Assembly: GCA_937873345.1 (NCBI GenBank)
Contig: CALMRL010000311.1
Location: forward strand, 1-5,851
DNA: 5,851 nt
From: an uncultured Beijerinckiaceae bacterium
Lineage (GTDB): Bacteria; Pseudomonadota; Alphaproteobacteria; Rhizobiales; Beijerinckiaceae
Reading direction: 5' to 3'
This document shows positions 5,645 through 5,851 of this stretch, piece after piece. The notes beneath the pieces were generated by a model. The model made no database searches and was not told the DNA's origin. It was given only the letters and a program-made list of their open reading frames with translations. The translations under genes and the position numbers were made by a program. How positions within the stretch are numbered: position 1 is the first letter of the stretch; each line of letters opens with the position of its first letter.

Positions 5645-5851
5645 ATGTCAGACGCAATCTTATCGACCAATCCTTACGAGTTGCATCGCGCGGAGACGGG
5701 CCGTCCCGACCTCGGAGGCGGCACCAACCTCTCCACGGTGCTGGTGTTCATCCTGCTGCTCGTCGGCGGCATCGGCTACGCCGTCTACGGCCTCTTGTCC
5801 GACATCAACGGCGCCGGCGACACGCTCGCCATCGGCGCCTTCGTGCTGCTC
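5645..5851 (+). CDS. Probable inorganic phosphate transporter (PiT family), N-terminal fragment
   Basis: The gene begins at ATG 5645, seven bases after AGGA (5634-5637), and is open to the window end (69 codons seen). It starts with a polar stretch (about residues 1-28, ending RPDLGGGTN). A hydrophobic membrane segment follows at about 31-49 (TVLVFILLLVGGIGYAVYG), then a short loop LSDINGAGDT and the start of a second hydrophobic segment (AIGAFVLL). This layout resembles alphaproteobacterial PiT phosphate permeases, which have one such helix ahead of the conserved GFEFVNGFHDTAN motif. That diagnostic motif would lie just past the window, so the assignment rests on resemblance from memory. Membrane-protein identity is secure; substrate is not. 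It could be another multi-pass inner-membrane transporter. No PhoB box is evident upstream. Confidence 0.6.
   Translation, partial: MSDAILSTNPYELHRAETGRPDLGGGTNLSTVLVFILLLVGGIGYAVYGLLSDINGAGDTLAIGAFVLL

Noticed and set aside
5422..5670. Minus-strand 82-residue frame upstream of the transporter
   Set aside because: It runs into tRNA-Pro and overlaps the transporter start; it has no motif or translation signal.

Overview
This is a G+C-rich stretch of what looks like an ordinary alphaproteobacterial chromosome, probably Hyphomicrobiales (Rhizobiales) or a close relative. The assignment rests on three things: a homologue of the mitochondrial complex I accessory subunit NDUFS4, found in alphaproteobacteria and mitochondria; a long AsmA-like/DUF3971 protein with a C-terminus of the Rhizobiales type; and a PiT-type phosphate transporter N-terminus that resembles Rhizobiales proteins. 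No lineage could be confirmed by database search.

Layout, left to right. (1) 1-549, plus strand: the 3' three quarters or so of lipB (octanoyltransferase), cut by the window edge and interrupted by an in-frame TGA at 277-279 where the family has an aromatic residue, usually Trp. (2) 559-4086, minus strand, converging on lipB with only nine bases between the stop codons: one long AsmA-like/DUF3971 envelope gene, split in the same frame by a TAG at 2203-2205 into a 627-residue N-terminal part and a 539-residue C-terminal part. (3) 4254-4727, plus strand, divergent from the AsmA-like gene: bcp, a PrxQ-type peroxiredoxin with the peroxidatic Cys but not the resolving Cys five residues later. (4) Minus-strand cluster: tRNA-Pro(UGG) at 5358-5431, the 101-residue NDUFS4-like gene (TTG start at 5223, end 4918), then tRNA-Arg(UCU) at 4822-4898. 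(5) From 5645, plus strand: the first 69 codons of a membrane protein, probably an inorganic phosphate transporter, running off the window.

The genes are mostly housekeeping: lipoate attachment, envelope lipid homeostasis, peroxide defence, respiration, translation and probably phosphate uptake. They do not form one pathway. No mobile element, CRISPR array, phage gene or defence system is visible. The most notable observation is that two neighbouring genes on opposite strands each carry one in-frame nonsense codon in an otherwise intact reading frame. This could be sequencing or consensus error, very recent gene decay or, much less likely, stop-codon readthrough. I see no convincing undescribed system here.
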